Positions 55,076 to 64,000 of a DNA stretch of 64,000 bases are shown here, piece by piece. Made by a program: the position numbers and the translations under genes. The DNA is from Legionella septentrionalis (GTDB lineage Bacteria; Pseudomonadota; Gammaproteobacteria; Legionellales; Legionellaceae): NCBI RefSeq assembly GCF_003989745.1, contig NZ_RZGS01000001.1:1-64000 (forward strand). Direction: 5' to 3'. The notes under the pieces are model-generated. The model was not told where the DNA came from and ran no database searches. It saw nothing but the letters and a program-made list of their open reading frames with translations. The stretch's first letter is position 1, and every line of letters starts with the position of its first letter.

Positions 55076-55417
55076 TTATGCTTTTTTTACATACTGGGAT
55101 TTCAATTTCATCGGCCCAATGCCTTCAATTTTACAATCGATATTATGATCCCCTTCAACCAATCTTATATTTTTTACTTTTGTACCTACTTTAACCACGG
55201 CAGAAGACCCTTTTACTTTTAAATCCTTACTGACAATCACCGTATCGCCATCCTGTAATACGTTGCCAAAAGCATCGGTTACCGCTTTTTCGGAAGCAGA
55301 AGGCATTTCTTCTGTGACAGCCCATTCATGCCCACATTCTGGGCAAATAAAAAAGCCATTATTTTCATAAACATACGTTGAGTTGCACATGAGGCAATTA
55401 GGCAGATGATTCATCAT
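55076..55417 (-). CDS. yjdM: PhnA/YjdM zinc-ribbon family protein
   Basis: A 113-aa protein with an N-terminal zinc ribbon ([13 protein letters not shown] then CPECGHEW) and the conserved PhnA core [21 protein letters not shown] and [20 protein letters not shown]. Despite the old name, most members have no proven role in phosphonate use. It is a single gene. Confidence 0.9.
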   Translation of the reverse strand: MMNHLPNCLMCNSTYVYENNGFFICPECGHEWAVTEEMPSASEKAVTDAFGNVLQDGDTVIVSKDLKVKGSSAVVKVGTKVKNIRLVEGDHNIDCKIEGIGPMKLKSQYVKKA

Positions 55418-55465
55418 AAATCCCGACTAAATGACGCATTATACACGTAAGTTACCCATAATTAC

Positions 55466-57070
55466 CTATTTATTCGTCGCAGCGACGAACCATTTGGATA
55501 GATAATGTAATAAAGCTTCCAAATCTATGGGAGTTTGCGTCAAAGCAATGTATTTGTCCGGCCGAAATAAGACGGCTGTGGGCTCCGTAATGAATTGATT
55601 GATCGATTGCTCGTCTCTCCATATATATGCACAGCAACTAGGCTCTGGTTGCTTCTCACCTAACACTAAATGCGGAACAATAATTTGCGGATATTGCTCT
55701 TTAACCGTATTTGCCACTTCCGCCAACAGACCAATATCAACATAACCCATTCCAGAAAATAAAAATAAATGATGCATTGTCCCCTGCAGGATTTCATACA
55801 GCGCATGAGTTTTCGCGCGCTCTTTGGCATAAAAGTGATAATTGGCAGAGATAGCACCAGCTTTAAAATATTTTTTACGCTTGCCTAAAGCCTTTACGAT
55901 AGGACTTTTTTTATAGGAAATTTCCAGTTCAGCCAGTTGTCTTGCCAATTTGTTTTTCACAAACTCTAAAGATAACAGCCATGATGCCATTGTATTTCTT
56001 AATTTTATGGCCACGGTATTTTCTAACAAAATCATCTTGGTCATAAGATGAGTTTCCTTCAACACGTCTTTACCAACAGGGAAACGTTCCAAATGATAAC
56101 TTTCTAATAACGCTTCTCTGGCATGTCCTTTCTGCACTAATGCCAACTTCCAAATGAGGTTATATATATCCTGTATGCCCGTATTAAGCCCCTGCCCTCC
56201 AATGGGGCTGTGCACATGCGCGGCATCGCCTGCAAAAAATATGCGCTCAGCCCGATAATTCTTAATTTGACGGTGATGAATGAGAAACTTGTTAATCCAA
56301 ACAGGGTGGGACAAACGGGCAGGATCAGAACAGCGTTGGGTAAACATAGCCGTGATGTCATCCAAATTCGGCTCGCTGTAATTATATTTAGGAGCTGTCG
56401 CCACAATACGGTAACGCTTATCACCCATAGGAAAACACGCCAATGGTCCATGCTCGCTAACGTATACCAACATGTAATCTTCGCGAAGCGCCCAATCGAT
56501 TTGCACGTCAGCCAACCACCAGTTTTGCTTATAAGCAGAACCAAGGAATGGAACCCCCATTAGTTTTCTTGTGGTGCTATGCGCTCCATCACAAGCTATA
56601 ATCCAGCAACATTCCAAGTTTTCAATCGTATGATCGCTTTTTTTAAGAATGGCCCGGACTTTATTGTCCAGTTGCTTAATGTCAAGCAATTCCGTCTGCC
56701 ATTCCACGCTGGTGCCTTTATGCAAGAGGTGATCATGTAGAATGCGCTCAGTTTTGCTTTGCGGCAAATCAATTAAATAAGGGTAATTCGCATCAAGGTC
56801 GGCAAATGAAGTTTCGCCCAATTCTTTTCCTTGAGATTTAAATATCACCCGCTGAACTTTATGCCCCGCGCCAAGAATATCTCCAATCACACCACAATCC
56901 GCAAAAATGTCCAGAGTGCGGATATGTATCCCCAATGCCTTGGATCGTTCACTCAGAGTCAACTTTTTATCAATAATGCGGCAGCTTAATCCATTTCTTA
57001 TGAGTTCATGAGCACAAAATAAACCGACAGGCCCTGCTCCCACAACGAGCACATCGCAACTTTCACTCAT
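55466..57070 (-). CDS. FAD-dependent aromatic monooxygenase (PheA/TfdB-type)
   Basis: A 534-aa group A flavoprotein hydroxylase. The FAD motif is VVGAGPVGLFCAHEL at the N-terminus, the DG motif is IACDGAHSTTRKLMG and the GD motif FFAGDAAHVHSPIGGQGLN. A thioredoxin-like C-terminal domain (from about residue 400) completes the phenol-2-monooxygenase layout. It hydroxylates an aromatic ring, substrate unknown. It is transcribed alone, just downstream of rpiA on the same strand. Confidence 0.87.
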   Translation of the reverse strand: MSESCDVLVVGAGPVGLFCAHELIRNGLSCRIIDKKLTLSERSKALGIHIRTLDIFADCGVIGDILGAGHKVQRVIFKSQGKELGETSFADLDANYPYLIDLPQSKTERILHDHLLHKGTSVEWQTELLDIKQLDNKVRAILKKSDHTIENLECCWIIACDGAHSTTRKLMGVPFLGSAYKQNWWLADVQIDWALREDYMLVYVSEHGPLACFPMGDKRYRIVATAPKYNYSEPNLDDITAMFTQRCSDPARLSHPVWINKFLIHHRQIKNYRAERIFFAGDAAHVHSPIGGQGLNTGIQDIYNLIWKLALVQKGHAREALLESYHLERFPVGKDVLKETHLMTKMILLENTVAIKLRNTMASWLLSLEFVKNKLARQLAELEISYKKSPIVKALGKRKKYFKAGAISANYHFYAKERAKTHALYEILQGTMHHLFLFSGMGYVDIGLLAEVANTVKEQYPQIIVPHLVLGEKQPEPSCCAYIWRDEQSINQFITEPTAVLFRPDKYIALTQTPIDLEALLHYLSKWFVAATNK

Positions 57071-57101
57071 ATTAAAATCCTTTTATATGCAGTCTTAATA
57101 G

Positions 57102-57749
57102 CTACAAAGTCTCAACCGTCTCTTGTTTGCCTATGAGCACCTTATCTGCCAACCGCTTGGCAAATAAGCCAGTCTCTACCACGCCTGGGATAATTTTAAG
57201 CGCCGTTTCCAAGGCTTGGGGCTGCTCCATGGTCAAATTAAAAACATCAAGAATAATATTCCCGTTATCGGTTACAAATCCTTCGCGATATTGCGGGTCG
57301 CCGCCCAGCTTTACAATTTCCCGTGCCACGAAACTGCGGGCCATGGGGATTACTTCCACTGCTAAAGGAAAAAACCCCAAATGCCGCACCAGCTTGCCTT
57401 CATCCACAATACAAATAAATTGCTTGGCTACGGTGGCAATGATTTTTTCCCGTGTTAAAGCGCCACCACCGCCTTTTATCATTTCCTTTCTGACAGTAAC
57501 TTCATCAGCCCCATCAATATACACTGCCACTTCATCCGCCACATTTAAATCAATGACGGGAATATTTAAAGCGCGCAACCGTGTTTCCGTATCTTTTGAG
57601 CTGGCAACACAAGCATCAATCCTATGTTTTATCTTACCCAACTCTTCAATGAAATAATTCACTGTAGAGCCGGTTCCAACGCCCACTATCATATTGTCAT
57701 CAACATAAGCTAATGCCGCTTTGGCCGCCTTGGCTTTTAACTCATTCAT
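57102..57749 (-). CDS. rpiA: Ribose-5-phosphate isomerase A
   Basis: A 215-aa isomerase interconverting ribose-5-phosphate and ribulose-5-phosphate. [16 protein letters not shown], the catalytic DGADEV and the [12 protein letters not shown] motif are present. The ATG at 57,749 ([10 protein letters not shown]) is preferred over a GTG three codons upstream. It complements tkt in the pentose phosphate pathway. Confidence 0.96.
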   Translation of the reverse strand: MNELKAKAAKAALAYVDDNMIVGVGTGSTVNYFIEELGKIKHRIDACVASSKDTETRLRALNIPVIDLNVADEVAVYIDGADEVTVRKEMIKGGGGALTREKIIATVAKQFICIVDEGKLVRHLGFFPLAVEVIPMARSFVAREIVKLGGDPQYREGFVTDNGNIILDVFNLTMEQPQALETALKIIPGVVETGLFAKRLADKVLIGKQETVETL

Positions 57750-57907
57750 TGCACACACTCAATCGGGAAAAAAATAGTTTACCCATAATTTATCCAAGCC
57801 CCAAATTTTCTTTTATTTTGGAGAAGCTATTGCTTAGAAAAAAGCTCGGATTTAAATTGGATATGGAATCATTTCTCTAACGATTAGATACGACATTAAG
57901 GACAGCT

Positions 57908-58858
57908 ATGATTTATCCTAATATCTTGGGCGCCATTGGCCGTACTCCTGTAGTAAAAATCAACCGTGTTGGCAAAGAACTAAATTGCGAGTTATACGCA
58001 AAATGCGAGTTTTTAAATCCAGGTGGTTCGGTAAAAGACCGAATCGGCTATGCCATGGTCAAGCATGCTCAAGAAAGCGGTCGCATTAGACCTGGCGATA
58101 CGTTGATTGAGCCTACCTCGGGAAATACCGGGATTGGTATTGCCTTGGCAGGCGCGGTTTTAGGCTATAAAGTCATAATTACCATGCCTAATAAAATGAG
58201 CCAGGAAAAACAATCCATTTTGGAGCGCCTGGGTGCCACCATTTACCGTACACGCACCGAAGCAGCATGGAACGATGCAGACAGCCATATTTCCCTTGCC
58301 CAACAATTGCATCAGGAAATCCCGAATTCACACATTTTGGATCAATATGCCAATCCGGATAATCCGAATGCACATTATTACGGGACTGCGCAAGAAATCA
58401 TTGATGATTTCGGCTATGACTTGCACATGGTCGTGGCAGGCGTCGGTACAGGCGGCACAATCACGGGACTCGCCCGGCGTTTAAAAGAACATAAACATTC
58501 CATACAAATTGTGGGTGCCGATCCGATAGGTTCCATCCTGGGTGGCGGCGATGAAGTTAAAGCTTATGAAGTTGAGGGAATTGGCTATGATTTCTTCCCT
58601 GAAGTTTTGGATAACACGTTAGTGAATCAGTACATTAAAACAAACGATAGCGATTCTTTCCATATGGCCCGACGTTTGATTCAGGAAGAAGGATTATTAG
58701 TAGGCGGCTCCAGCGGCGCTGCCATGTGGGCAGCACTGCAAGCTGCCCAAACCTTGGAAGCTGGGCAGAAATGCTTGGTTATCTTGCCAGATTCCATCCG
58801 CAACTACATGTCTAAATTTGCTCATGATGAATGGATGAAAAGCCAAGGCTTCCTCTAG
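57908..58858 (+). CDS. PLP-dependent cystathionine beta-synthase/cysteine synthase
   Basis: A 316-aa fold-type II PLP enzyme. The cofactor lysine is K43 in GGSVKDRIGYAM, the anion loop is EPTSGNTGIGIA and the phosphate-binding loop GVGTGGTITG. The C-terminal IRNYMSKFAHDEWM is more like cystathionine beta-synthases than CysK, but the regulatory CBS pair is missing. It may make cystathionine from homocysteine or cysteine from O-acetylserine. Only 12 bases separate it from the convergent OTU gene. Confidence 0.88.
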   Translation: MIYPNILGAIGRTPVVKINRVGKELNCELYAKCEFLNPGGSVKDRIGYAMVKHAQESGRIRPGDTLIEPTSGNTGIGIALAGAVLGYKVIITMPNKMSQEKQSILERLGATIYRTRTEAAWNDADSHISLAQQLHQEIPNSHILDQYANPDNPNAHYYGTAQEIIDDFGYDLHMVVAGVGTGGTITGLARRLKEHKHSIQIVGADPIGSILGGGDEVKAYEVEGIGYDFFPEVLDNTLVNQYIKTNDSDSFHMARRLIQEEGLLVGGSSGAAMWAALQAAQTLEAGQKCLVILPDSIRNYMSKFAHDEWMKSQGFL

Positions 58859-58870
58859 GAAGCCTTGCAA

Positions 58871-59977
58871 TTAAATACGAGCGCTTGGCTGTGTATTTTC
58901 AAGTTGAGCAGAAAATACATTCTTGGAAATATGGTTTATCGTGTAAGCCCTGGCAAGGGCATGGATGAGTTCGTTGACAATTTGCTGCTCATTACTTTCA
59001 GGCAAAACAATGGGTTTTGCGGCATTAGTTGCTTGCGCCTGCGTAATAGCGTCAAAAAAGTGTGCATGGCCGTGTTCAGTACCCACATGCTGGATACGGC
59101 CACGTAAATAATCACTGCTAGGCATGCTTTTCACATAAATTTGCAGTAAATCCTGCTTGGTCAATTCTTTCGCGGCCACCATAGCTTGCAAACGGTGAAC
59201 CATAGAATCGTATTCTTCCAGCAAGCGTTTATCCTCTGCCTCAATTCTTGCCATAATTTCCGGCATGGGTAAATCTTCAGCTTCCTGTTCTACCGGCTTT
59301 ATGACACGTGCAGAATGCAAGACGGAAGCAAAACGCTGTTTTTCCATCACCATTGGCATGTAATGTTTGTGTTGACTATCCAATTGTATAATGGCTTCAG
59401 GATTTACCGAAGTTTCGTTATAACGTAACTTCATGGGCAATTCCTTTCCATCGGCAACGACATTAACCTTGACGGGAATATCCAAAACTTGAGCAATCGC
59501 GGCAATTCCTGTCTCATCTACATAGGTGGAAGGCTGGCGCATTTTCACAGGAGAGGTATCTGCATCCACATACGCCCCATCAGGGATGCGCACGAATGCA
59601 CCGCGGTATTTTTCCGGGTTTGCCATGATTTCTTTTACCATCATTTGCCGCAGCGTGTAAGCCATAGCAGGGAGCAATTCTGGCATGCCCACTTGTTTTA
59701 TCACTTGCTGCAGTCGTTCAGAACCGGTAACCAAGCCGGCAAGAGAAGGCTTATGTTGCGGGAAATAAATAAAATGTTGGGAAAGAAATTCATTAAACGC
59801 ATTCATTTTAAAGCGTTTGTTGCTTAAAAAATTATCCAAGACACATGCCATTACCGCACGCAACCCACAATCACCATTCCCGCCTACATTCACATACTCT
59901 TTACGAACAGCAGTTTGTTCGGAAGATTTGACCGGTTGGAAAAATCCTTGTCCTGCGATGTGTTGCGGTGTAGCCAT
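58871..59977 (-). CDS. OTU-type deubiquitinase-like protein (candidate effector)
   Basis: A 368-aa protein without signal peptide. The Cys-loop VNVGGNGDCGLRAVMACVLD (30-49) matches the OTU signature, with catalytic C37 preceded by NGD rather than the usual DGN. The His-loop is IIQLDSQHKHYMPMV with H205, and TYVDETGIAAIAQVLDIPVKV (151-171) is the conserved OTU helix-strand before it. An insertion of about 100 helical residues lies between the Cys-loop and this helix, as in Legionella Lot-type OTUs. The C-terminal half is helical and of unknown function. Free-living bacteria have no ubiquitin, so a host target is the natural reading. Confidence 0.8.
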   Translation of the reverse strand: MATPQHIAGQGFFQPVKSSEQTAVRKEYVNVGGNGDCGLRAVMACVLDNFLSNKRFKMNAFNEFLSQHFIYFPQHKPSLAGLVTGSERLQQVIKQVGMPELLPAMAYTLRQMMVKEIMANPEKYRGAFVRIPDGAYVDADTSPVKMRQPSTYVDETGIAAIAQVLDIPVKVNVVADGKELPMKLRYNETSVNPEAIIQLDSQHKHYMPMVMEKQRFASVLHSARVIKPVEQEAEDLPMPEIMARIEAEDKRLLEEYDSMVHRLQAMVAAKELTKQDLLQIYVKSMPSSDYLRGRIQHVGTEHGHAHFFDAITQAQATNAAKPIVLPESNEQQIVNELIHALARAYTINHISKNVFSAQLENTQPSARI

Positions 59978-60089
59978 GGCATTCTTCTCAAGGTTTAAAC
60001 GGATAATTTCATTTTAATCAATAAATATTAAGGAAATATTAATATCTTCTTTACATTGCAGTGATGAAATTTCCATGCATGTGAATACC

Positions 60090-60902
60090 TTAGCAACAAT
60101 GTGTGCGTATAAAATCAATAATGGTTGCAGCAAACGTGTTAGCACCCCATAAATCATTATGGCCACGGTGCATGAAAGCGGCCAGATGTTTGGGTTGGTT
60201 GGCAGCCTTAAACAAAGATTTTGCCTGCATGAATGGCACAATTTGATCCTGTTTGCCATGTAAAATTAATAACGGCATATGCAAGTTTTTAATCTTTTGC
60301 AGTGATTCAAAGCGATCCCATAATTTGATAGGAAACCATGGATAATGATGCCGTGCCACATCGGACAGTGAAGTAAATGGTGATTGCAACAGCAAAGCAC
60401 AAACGTGATATTCAACAGCCATTTGCACAGCTACACCGCTGCCCAATGACTCTCCATAGAATACAATTCGGCTTAAAGGTATTTTTTCTTGCAGTAAAAA
60501 TTTTACTCCCGCCCGGCCATCTTTATATAAATTGTTTTCTGATAGAGTTCCGGCATTGCCGCCATAACCTCGGTATTCCAGTAATAACACCCCAAAACCT
60601 GCGCTAATAAATTGGCGAACCAGGGGCATGCGATAACCAATATGTCCTGCATTGCCATGAAAATATAAAATCGTCGGGTTATTTCGTGGCGCAGGTTTAT
60701 ACCAAGATTGCAAAAACAAACCGTCTTCTGTTTTTAAAGTCACGACATGCATGTCTTGCGCGCGAAAATCTTGCGGATGTGGCTTGGTGCGTGCCGGCAG
60801 ATAAATTAAATGGCGTTGCCACAAGTACAAAAAAAGCAAGCTCAAGCCTAAAATCATACAACTTGTAATGATAACTTGTTTGATGACGAGCAGGATGTGC
60901 AT
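60090..60902 (-). CDS. Membrane-anchored alpha/beta hydrolase (BEM46/Fsh-like)
   Basis: A 270-aa hydrolase with one N-terminal membrane anchor (VIITSCMILGLSLLFLYLWQ). The oxyanion motif is LYFHGNAGHIGYR, the nucleophile elbow YGESLGSG, the Asp in HGKQDQIVPF and His in HRGHNDLWG. This matches the BEM46/ABHD13 group. The start at 60,902 is chosen because the anchor and homology begin there; the open frame reaches 61,184 with unrelated sequence. Substrate unknown. Confidence 0.85.
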   Translation of the reverse strand: MHILLVIKQVIITSCMILGLSLLFLYLWQRHLIYLPARTKPHPQDFRAQDMHVVTLKTEDGLFLQSWYKPAPRNNPTILYFHGNAGHIGYRMPLVRQFISAGFGVLLLEYRGYGGNAGTLSENNLYKDGRAGVKFLLQEKIPLSRIVFYGESLGSGVAVQMAVEYHVCALLLQSPFTSLSDVARHHYPWFPIKLWDRFESLQKIKNLHMPLLILHGKQDQIVPFMQAKSLFKAANQPKHLAAFMHRGHNDLWGANTFAATIIDFIRTHCC

Positions 60903-61152
60903 GGAAAATTCACAACAAAATTTATTAAAAAGATTAGCATAAGCTGCAATATTCAGCAGAGAATGCGTTTTAGGAGTAAAACACCCTTCCTGCACGCCGC
61001 GTTGATTCCTCGCCACGTATCCAGGAAAAGCAGTATAATAAGAGTAGCTGACGCGCACGTTTTTTTGCCAAGCGCACCATACGCATTCACCTGGATTTTC
61101 AGTCTTTGGTGCATCTGTAACTTCTTTCGCAGCAGAGCATAAGGAGATCAAA

Positions 61153-61890
61153 ATGGAGCATATTGGAGAGCAAGATCTTATCAAGCTCAGGGAATTATTA
61201 AGACGGACCGGAGAATTTATTGCTTATTTTGAACTTGCTGAAGCGAAAATGCTGGAGTGGCGTCAAGATATGGAAACACGCGCAGCCAATCAGCAGCAGC
61301 AATTCCAACAACAAGTGCATACCCTGCAAACCGAACTGAATGCTTTTCAAGAAACACTTTCGCAAGCGGGCCTCGCCCGCCTGCGTCTTTTAATGGAGCA
61401 AACCTTAACCCTAGGTGAAGAACGCATGCATTCCATGCAAAAAATTGAAGAAGACTTTTTGCAAAAAATTGCTGCTGCGCACATGGCTTTTATACAACAT
61501 AGCAAACAAATGGCTGAACAAATCAATGCACATACGGACAATGCGCTCGAGCGCATTGACACCCAATTGGCTCATTATGATGTACAACACTTTTATCGAA
61601 TCGCCAATGAGAGTTGCGAGCAAGTGGATAGAGCCGCGCAAAATGCAATTATCAAGAGCGGCAGATTACTGCACAGGTTTCAGTGGCGCACGATCTTCCT
61701 GGCCTTTTTAACTACCATCGTGTCTTCATTTTTTATTAGTTTGTATATAAACGATGAATATCCTTGGGAAATTCACCAAAATGCCATGAATGAACGCAAT
61801 GCCGGCAGAATGTTGATTAATGCCTGGTCTAAATTATCATACCAGGAAAGAACAAAAATTTTAGGGGAACAGGCTTATCAGAAAAGTTAA
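61153..61890 (+). CDS. Coiled-coil protein with C-terminal membrane segment, unrecognised
   Basis: A 245-aa protein. Residues about 15-165 are predicted helical and Gln/Glu-rich with heptads (RAANQQQQFQQQVHTLQTEL). One membrane segment (TIFLAFLTTIVSSFFISLYI, about 178-197) is followed by a short tail with NAMNERNAGRMLINAWSKLS. The layout resembles some conjugation or relaxosome-linked coiled-coil proteins, but no transfer genes are near, so this is only a hint. A strong AAGGAGATCAAA site precedes it. It lies 18 bases upstream of the DOT1-like gene and is probably co-transcribed. Confidence 0.65.
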   Translation: MEHIGEQDLIKLRELLRRTGEFIAYFELAEAKMLEWRQDMETRAANQQQQFQQQVHTLQTELNAFQETLSQAGLARLRLLMEQTLTLGEERMHSMQKIEEDFLQKIAAAHMAFIQHSKQMAEQINAHTDNALERIDTQLAHYDVQHFYRIANESCEQVDRAAQNAIIKSGRLLHRFQWRTIFLAFLTTIVSSFFISLYINDEYPWEIHQNAMNERNAGRMLINAWSKLSYQERTKILGEQAYQKS

Positions 61891-61908
61891 CTTAAGGCAT
61901 CCTGTTTC

Positions 61909-62646
61909 ATGCTGCTAATATTCGTGGTAATTTCTCTGGCGAGCATTCTCGCCTTCTATGTTTTTTCCCTTCGTAAAAAGAATAAGGTAAAACGCTGGTA
62001 TAAAATTTTGCAATTAAAAAAACACGAAGCATGCTTTAAGCAAATTTATTGCGGGGTAAATGGCTTTACCTTATCGCAGACGGCACGACAGCACCAAGAT
62101 GCTATTGAATATCTTTATGGCGAAATTGATTTTGTATCATTCATTGCCTTGCTTTCGCTGGCAAATCCTAAAAAAGACACTGTATTTTATGATCTTGGCA
62201 GCGGTACTGGTAAAGCTGTGTTAGCCTGTGCGATGGTATTTGATGTGCAAAAAAGTATAGGGATTGAATTATTTACTCTCTTGCATAAAACGGCGGTAAA
62301 ACAATGCAAACGTTTACAATCCCTTCCCGAATATGCACGGCAAGCAGAAAAAATTTTTTTCATAAATAATAATTTTTTACATGAAGATTTTGCGGATGCC
62401 ACGCTTATTTTTATCAATGCCGTAGCTTTCATTGGCGAAACATGGGTAATGTTGAATCAGCGTTTGGCAAGAACAGCTTGCCCTACCGTGATTACCATTG
62501 GCAAAAAACTGCTGACGGATGCTTTTGTCATGACTAAAACCACGACGGTAACCATGAGCTGGGGCTTGGTGACTGCCTATATCCAGCAGCGGAAGAACTT
62601 GCTGCAGCTAAATCCTGCCAATCATCGCATTGATAACATTGAATAA
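61909..62646 (+). CDS. DOT1-like SAM-dependent methyltransferase, membrane-anchored
   Basis: A 245-aa protein with an N-terminal anchor (LLIFVVISLASILAFYVFSL). The catalytic part matches DOT1 landmarks: YGE (70-72), DLGSGTGKAVLACAM (95-109), IGIEL (117-121) and the segment FLHEDFADATLIFINAVAF (156-174), which corresponds to FLSEEW...VIFVNNFAF of DOT1. DOT1 proteins methylate lysine on a globular histone surface; bacterial relatives are mostly uncharacterised. Whether this one acts on a host protein or a bacterial envelope protein is unknown; the membrane anchor suggests the latter. Confidence 0.75.
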   Translation: MLLIFVVISLASILAFYVFSLRKKNKVKRWYKILQLKKHEACFKQIYCGVNGFTLSQTARQHQDAIEYLYGEIDFVSFIALLSLANPKKDTVFYDLGSGTGKAVLACAMVFDVQKSIGIELFTLLHKTAVKQCKRLQSLPEYARQAEKIFFINNNFLHEDFADATLIFINAVAFIGETWVMLNQRLARTACPTVITIGKKLLTDAFVMTKTTTVTMSWGLVTAYIQQRKNLLQLNPANHRIDNIE

Positions 62647-62789
62647 TTCCCTTGGCAGTCTATACTAATAGCATATATTAAAAACACGACCAAGACTCAG
62701 ATGTGTTCTTGATGCGTTGAGCCATGTAAATGCTCAAGCTTCAAGTTGAGACGAAGGTGTTTGGAATCAGCGGCCAACTGAGGTGGGAT

Positions 62790-63098
62790 ATGATTAAATC
62801 AGAACTCATTGCAAACCTTGCTGCAAAAATGACACATCTGCCAGAAAAGCAAGTCACACAGAGTGTTAACCAAATTTTAGAATTAATGAGCGATGCGCTT
62901 ATTGAAGGCAAGCGTATTGAAATTCGTGGCTTTGGCAGCTTTTCTTTACATTATCGCCCGCCTCGCAATGCTCATAATCCTAAAACCGGCGAAAAAGTGG
63001 TCACGGAAGCCAAATACAGCCCGCATTTTAAACCTGGAAAAGCCTTGCGCGAACGGGTGGATGCTTCCCGGCATCATCGCCCAATCAGCAAAGAGTGA
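62790..63098 (+). CDS. ihfB: Integration host factor beta subunit / HU-family protein
   Basis: A 102-aa DNA-bending protein. The start at 62,790 ([20 protein letters not shown]) follows GAGGTGGGAT; the frame opens at 62,730 with extra residues. Core motifs are [25 protein letters not shown] and [15 protein letters not shown], given here in short form: GFGSF, RPPR and NPKTGE. The [13 protein letters not shown] arm and FKPGKALRE end fit IhfB better than HU. It bends DNA in replication, recombination and promoter control. Confidence 0.92.
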   Translation: MIKSELIANLAAKMTHLPEKQVTQSVNQILELMSDALIEGKRIEIRGFGSFSLHYRPPRNAHNPKTGEKVVTEAKYSPHFKPGKALRERVDASRHHRPISKE

Positions 63099-63103
63099 TT
63101 ATA

Positions 63104-63670
63104 TTAAGTGCGTGGCAATGTAACCCCTTTTTGTCCCTGATATTTACCACTGCGATCTTTATAAGATACTTCACAAACTTCATTGGCTTCTAAAAAAATC
63201 ATCTGCGCCACTCCCTCATTTGCATAAATTTTTGCCGGCAGGGGTGTTGTGTTGGAAAATTCTAAAGTTACATGGCCTTCCCATTCCGGCTCCAGAGGCG
63301 TGACATTGACGATGATGCCGCAGCGTGCATAGGTGGACTTGCCAAGACAAATGGTTAAAATATTGCGCGGAATGCGAAAATATTCCACGGTTCTCGCCAA
63401 GGCAAAGGAATTAGGTGGAATAATGCAAACGTCAGATTCTACATTAACGAAGCTGTTGGCATCAAATGACTTTGGATCAACGATTGCCGAATTAATATTG
63501 GTAAAAATCTTGAATTCATTGGCACAGCGGACATCATAGCCATAACTGGAAACACCATAAGAAATAATCGGGCCCTTGTCGCTGTTGCGTACCTGCCCGC
63601 GTTGAAATGGTGAAATCATCCCATGTTCCAACGCCATCATTTCTATCCAATGATCGGATTTAATAGACAT
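63104..63670 (-). CDS. dcd: dCTP deaminase
   Basis: A 188-aa trimeric enzyme that deaminates dCTP to dUTP, feeding thymidylate synthesis. The nucleotide-binding motif [20 protein letters not shown], the catalytic Glu segment [14 protein letters not shown] and the C-terminal [13 protein letters not shown] are complete. The start at 63,670 follows GAGGTAGAT; an upstream frame extends to 63,715. It is convergent with ihfB (5-base gap). Confidence 0.96.
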   Translation of the reverse strand: MSIKSDHWIEMMALEHGMISPFQRGQVRNSDKGPIISYGVSSYGYDVRCANEFKIFTNINSAIVDPKSFDANSFVNVESDVCIIPPNSFALARTVEYFRIPRNILTICLGKSTYARCGIIVNVTPLEPEWEGHVTLEFSNTTPLPAKIYANEGVAQMIFLEANEVCEVSYKDRSGKYQGQKGVTLPRT

Positions 63671-63732
63671 ATCTACCTCAGGGAACGAACTGAAACAACC
63701 TTTTATCACATTCAATACCTGAATGAAAGTGG

Positions 63733-64000
63733 CTACTTCGTCGTGAATTTATGCAATAATTCCCCTAATTCCATTGGGACGGGAAATACAATGGTAGAGG
63801 CATGGCCGCCCGTAGCAATCCCGGTTAACGTTTGCAAATAACGAAGCTGCATCGCTTGCGGTGCTCTGGCCAAAACTTCTGCGGCTTGTAACAGCTTTTC
63901 CGAAGCTTGCAATTCTCCCTCAGCATGAATTACCTTTGCCCTGCGGTCGCGTTCTGCCTCAGCTTGTTTTGCAATTGCCCGGATCATACTTTCATCCAAA
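63733..64000 (-). CDS. Slipin/SPFH (stomatin-like) protein, C-terminal part
   Basis: The C-terminal 88 residues of a gene that begins beyond the window. [20 protein letters not shown] and [17 protein letters not shown] are the end of the SPFH/Band 7 domain of bacterial slipins, and the short tail ([20 protein letters not shown]) is also typical. Slipins oligomerise on the inner membrane and often accompany NfeD-type proteases. Nothing about the N-terminus can be said. Confidence 0.85.
   Translation of the reverse strand, partial: LDESMIRAIAKQAEAERDRRAKVIHAEGELQASEKLLQAAEVLARAPQAMQLRYLQTLTGIATGGHASTIVFPVPMELGELLHKFTTK

Noticed and set aside
60903-61184. N-terminal extension of the BEM46-like hydrolase
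   Set aside because: The extra 94 residues lack domain similarity and would precede a clear membrane-anchor start at 60,902.
1-64000. tRNA, rRNA or CRISPR array
   Set aside because: No cloverleaf-like segments with GTTCRA T-loops, no rRNA sequence and no regularly spaced direct repeats were seen by eye; a tRNA scan was not possible.

Overview
The window looks like a chromosomal segment of a Legionellales gammaproteobacterium (Legionella/Coxiella/Aquicella side). The basis is gene content, not a database match: a tkt-gap-pgk-pyk sugar operon, split glycine decarboxylase (gcvPA/gcvPB), a Legionella-type major outer membrane protein, an IcmL/DotI-like protein and several eukaryote-like candidate effectors. 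No rRNA, tRNA or CRISPR array was recognised.

Layout. 1-4,880 is AT-rich accessory DNA: the edge of one IS3-type element, a complete IS3-family element with an A6G frameshift site, then a tight minus-strand operon (CI-like regulator, unknown 118-aa protein, duplicated VUT/YhhQ-type transporter, zinc nucleobase deaminase) preceded by three 14-bp palindromic operators. A TIM-barrel hydrolase-like gene follows. 6,193-11,857 is tkt-gap-pgk-pyk. 11,862-21,250 mixes housekeeping genes (ProQ-type protein, dapB, mmsA, mmsB, engB, cytochrome c4, dsbA) with two candidate effectors: a coiled-coil protein with an acidic tail and a protein ending in a CAAX-like CSLL. 21,308-27,291 holds an ABC importer, a large catalase and a hemerythrin. 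27,592-33,783 is an envelope and secretion group: MOMP-like porin, IcmL-like protein, subtilisin-type protease, small beta-barrel, diverged protein kinase, DUF3592 protein and a secreted Cys-rich protein.

The most interesting locus is 33,777-39,368 (minus strand). It is a complete RiPP cluster: a 58-aa precursor with a double-glycine leader and a Thr/Ser/Lys then Asp core, an MvdD-type ATP-grasp ligase, an exported HEAT-repeat protein, an HlyD/CvaA-type adaptor and a C39-peptidase ABC exporter. I read it as a graspetide-type (omega-ester/omega-amide) secreted peptide or microcin system. The precursor is short and easily missed.

39,896-44,516 is the glycine cleavage operon with a YciI-like gene wedged between the two P-protein subunits. 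44,708-54,362 holds regulators, a DUF155 protein, a purine permease, a VOC protein, a double GNAT, a stand-alone KAS-II-like enzyme, a second-copy-type lpxD joined to polA (whose proofreading site is degenerate) and an orphan receiver domain. 54,834-64,000 holds a 48-aa Asn/Gln-rich gene, yjdM, a flavin monooxygenase, rpiA, a cystathionine/cysteine synthase, an OTU deubiquitinase-like candidate effector, a BEM46-like hydrolase, a coiled-coil membrane protein, a DOT1-like methyltransferase, ihfB, dcd and a partial slipin.

Taken together, the genes suggest a host-associated bacterium living on amino acids and gluconeogenic carbon, with a set of proteins that look built for a host cell and one peptide system probably aimed at other bacteria.
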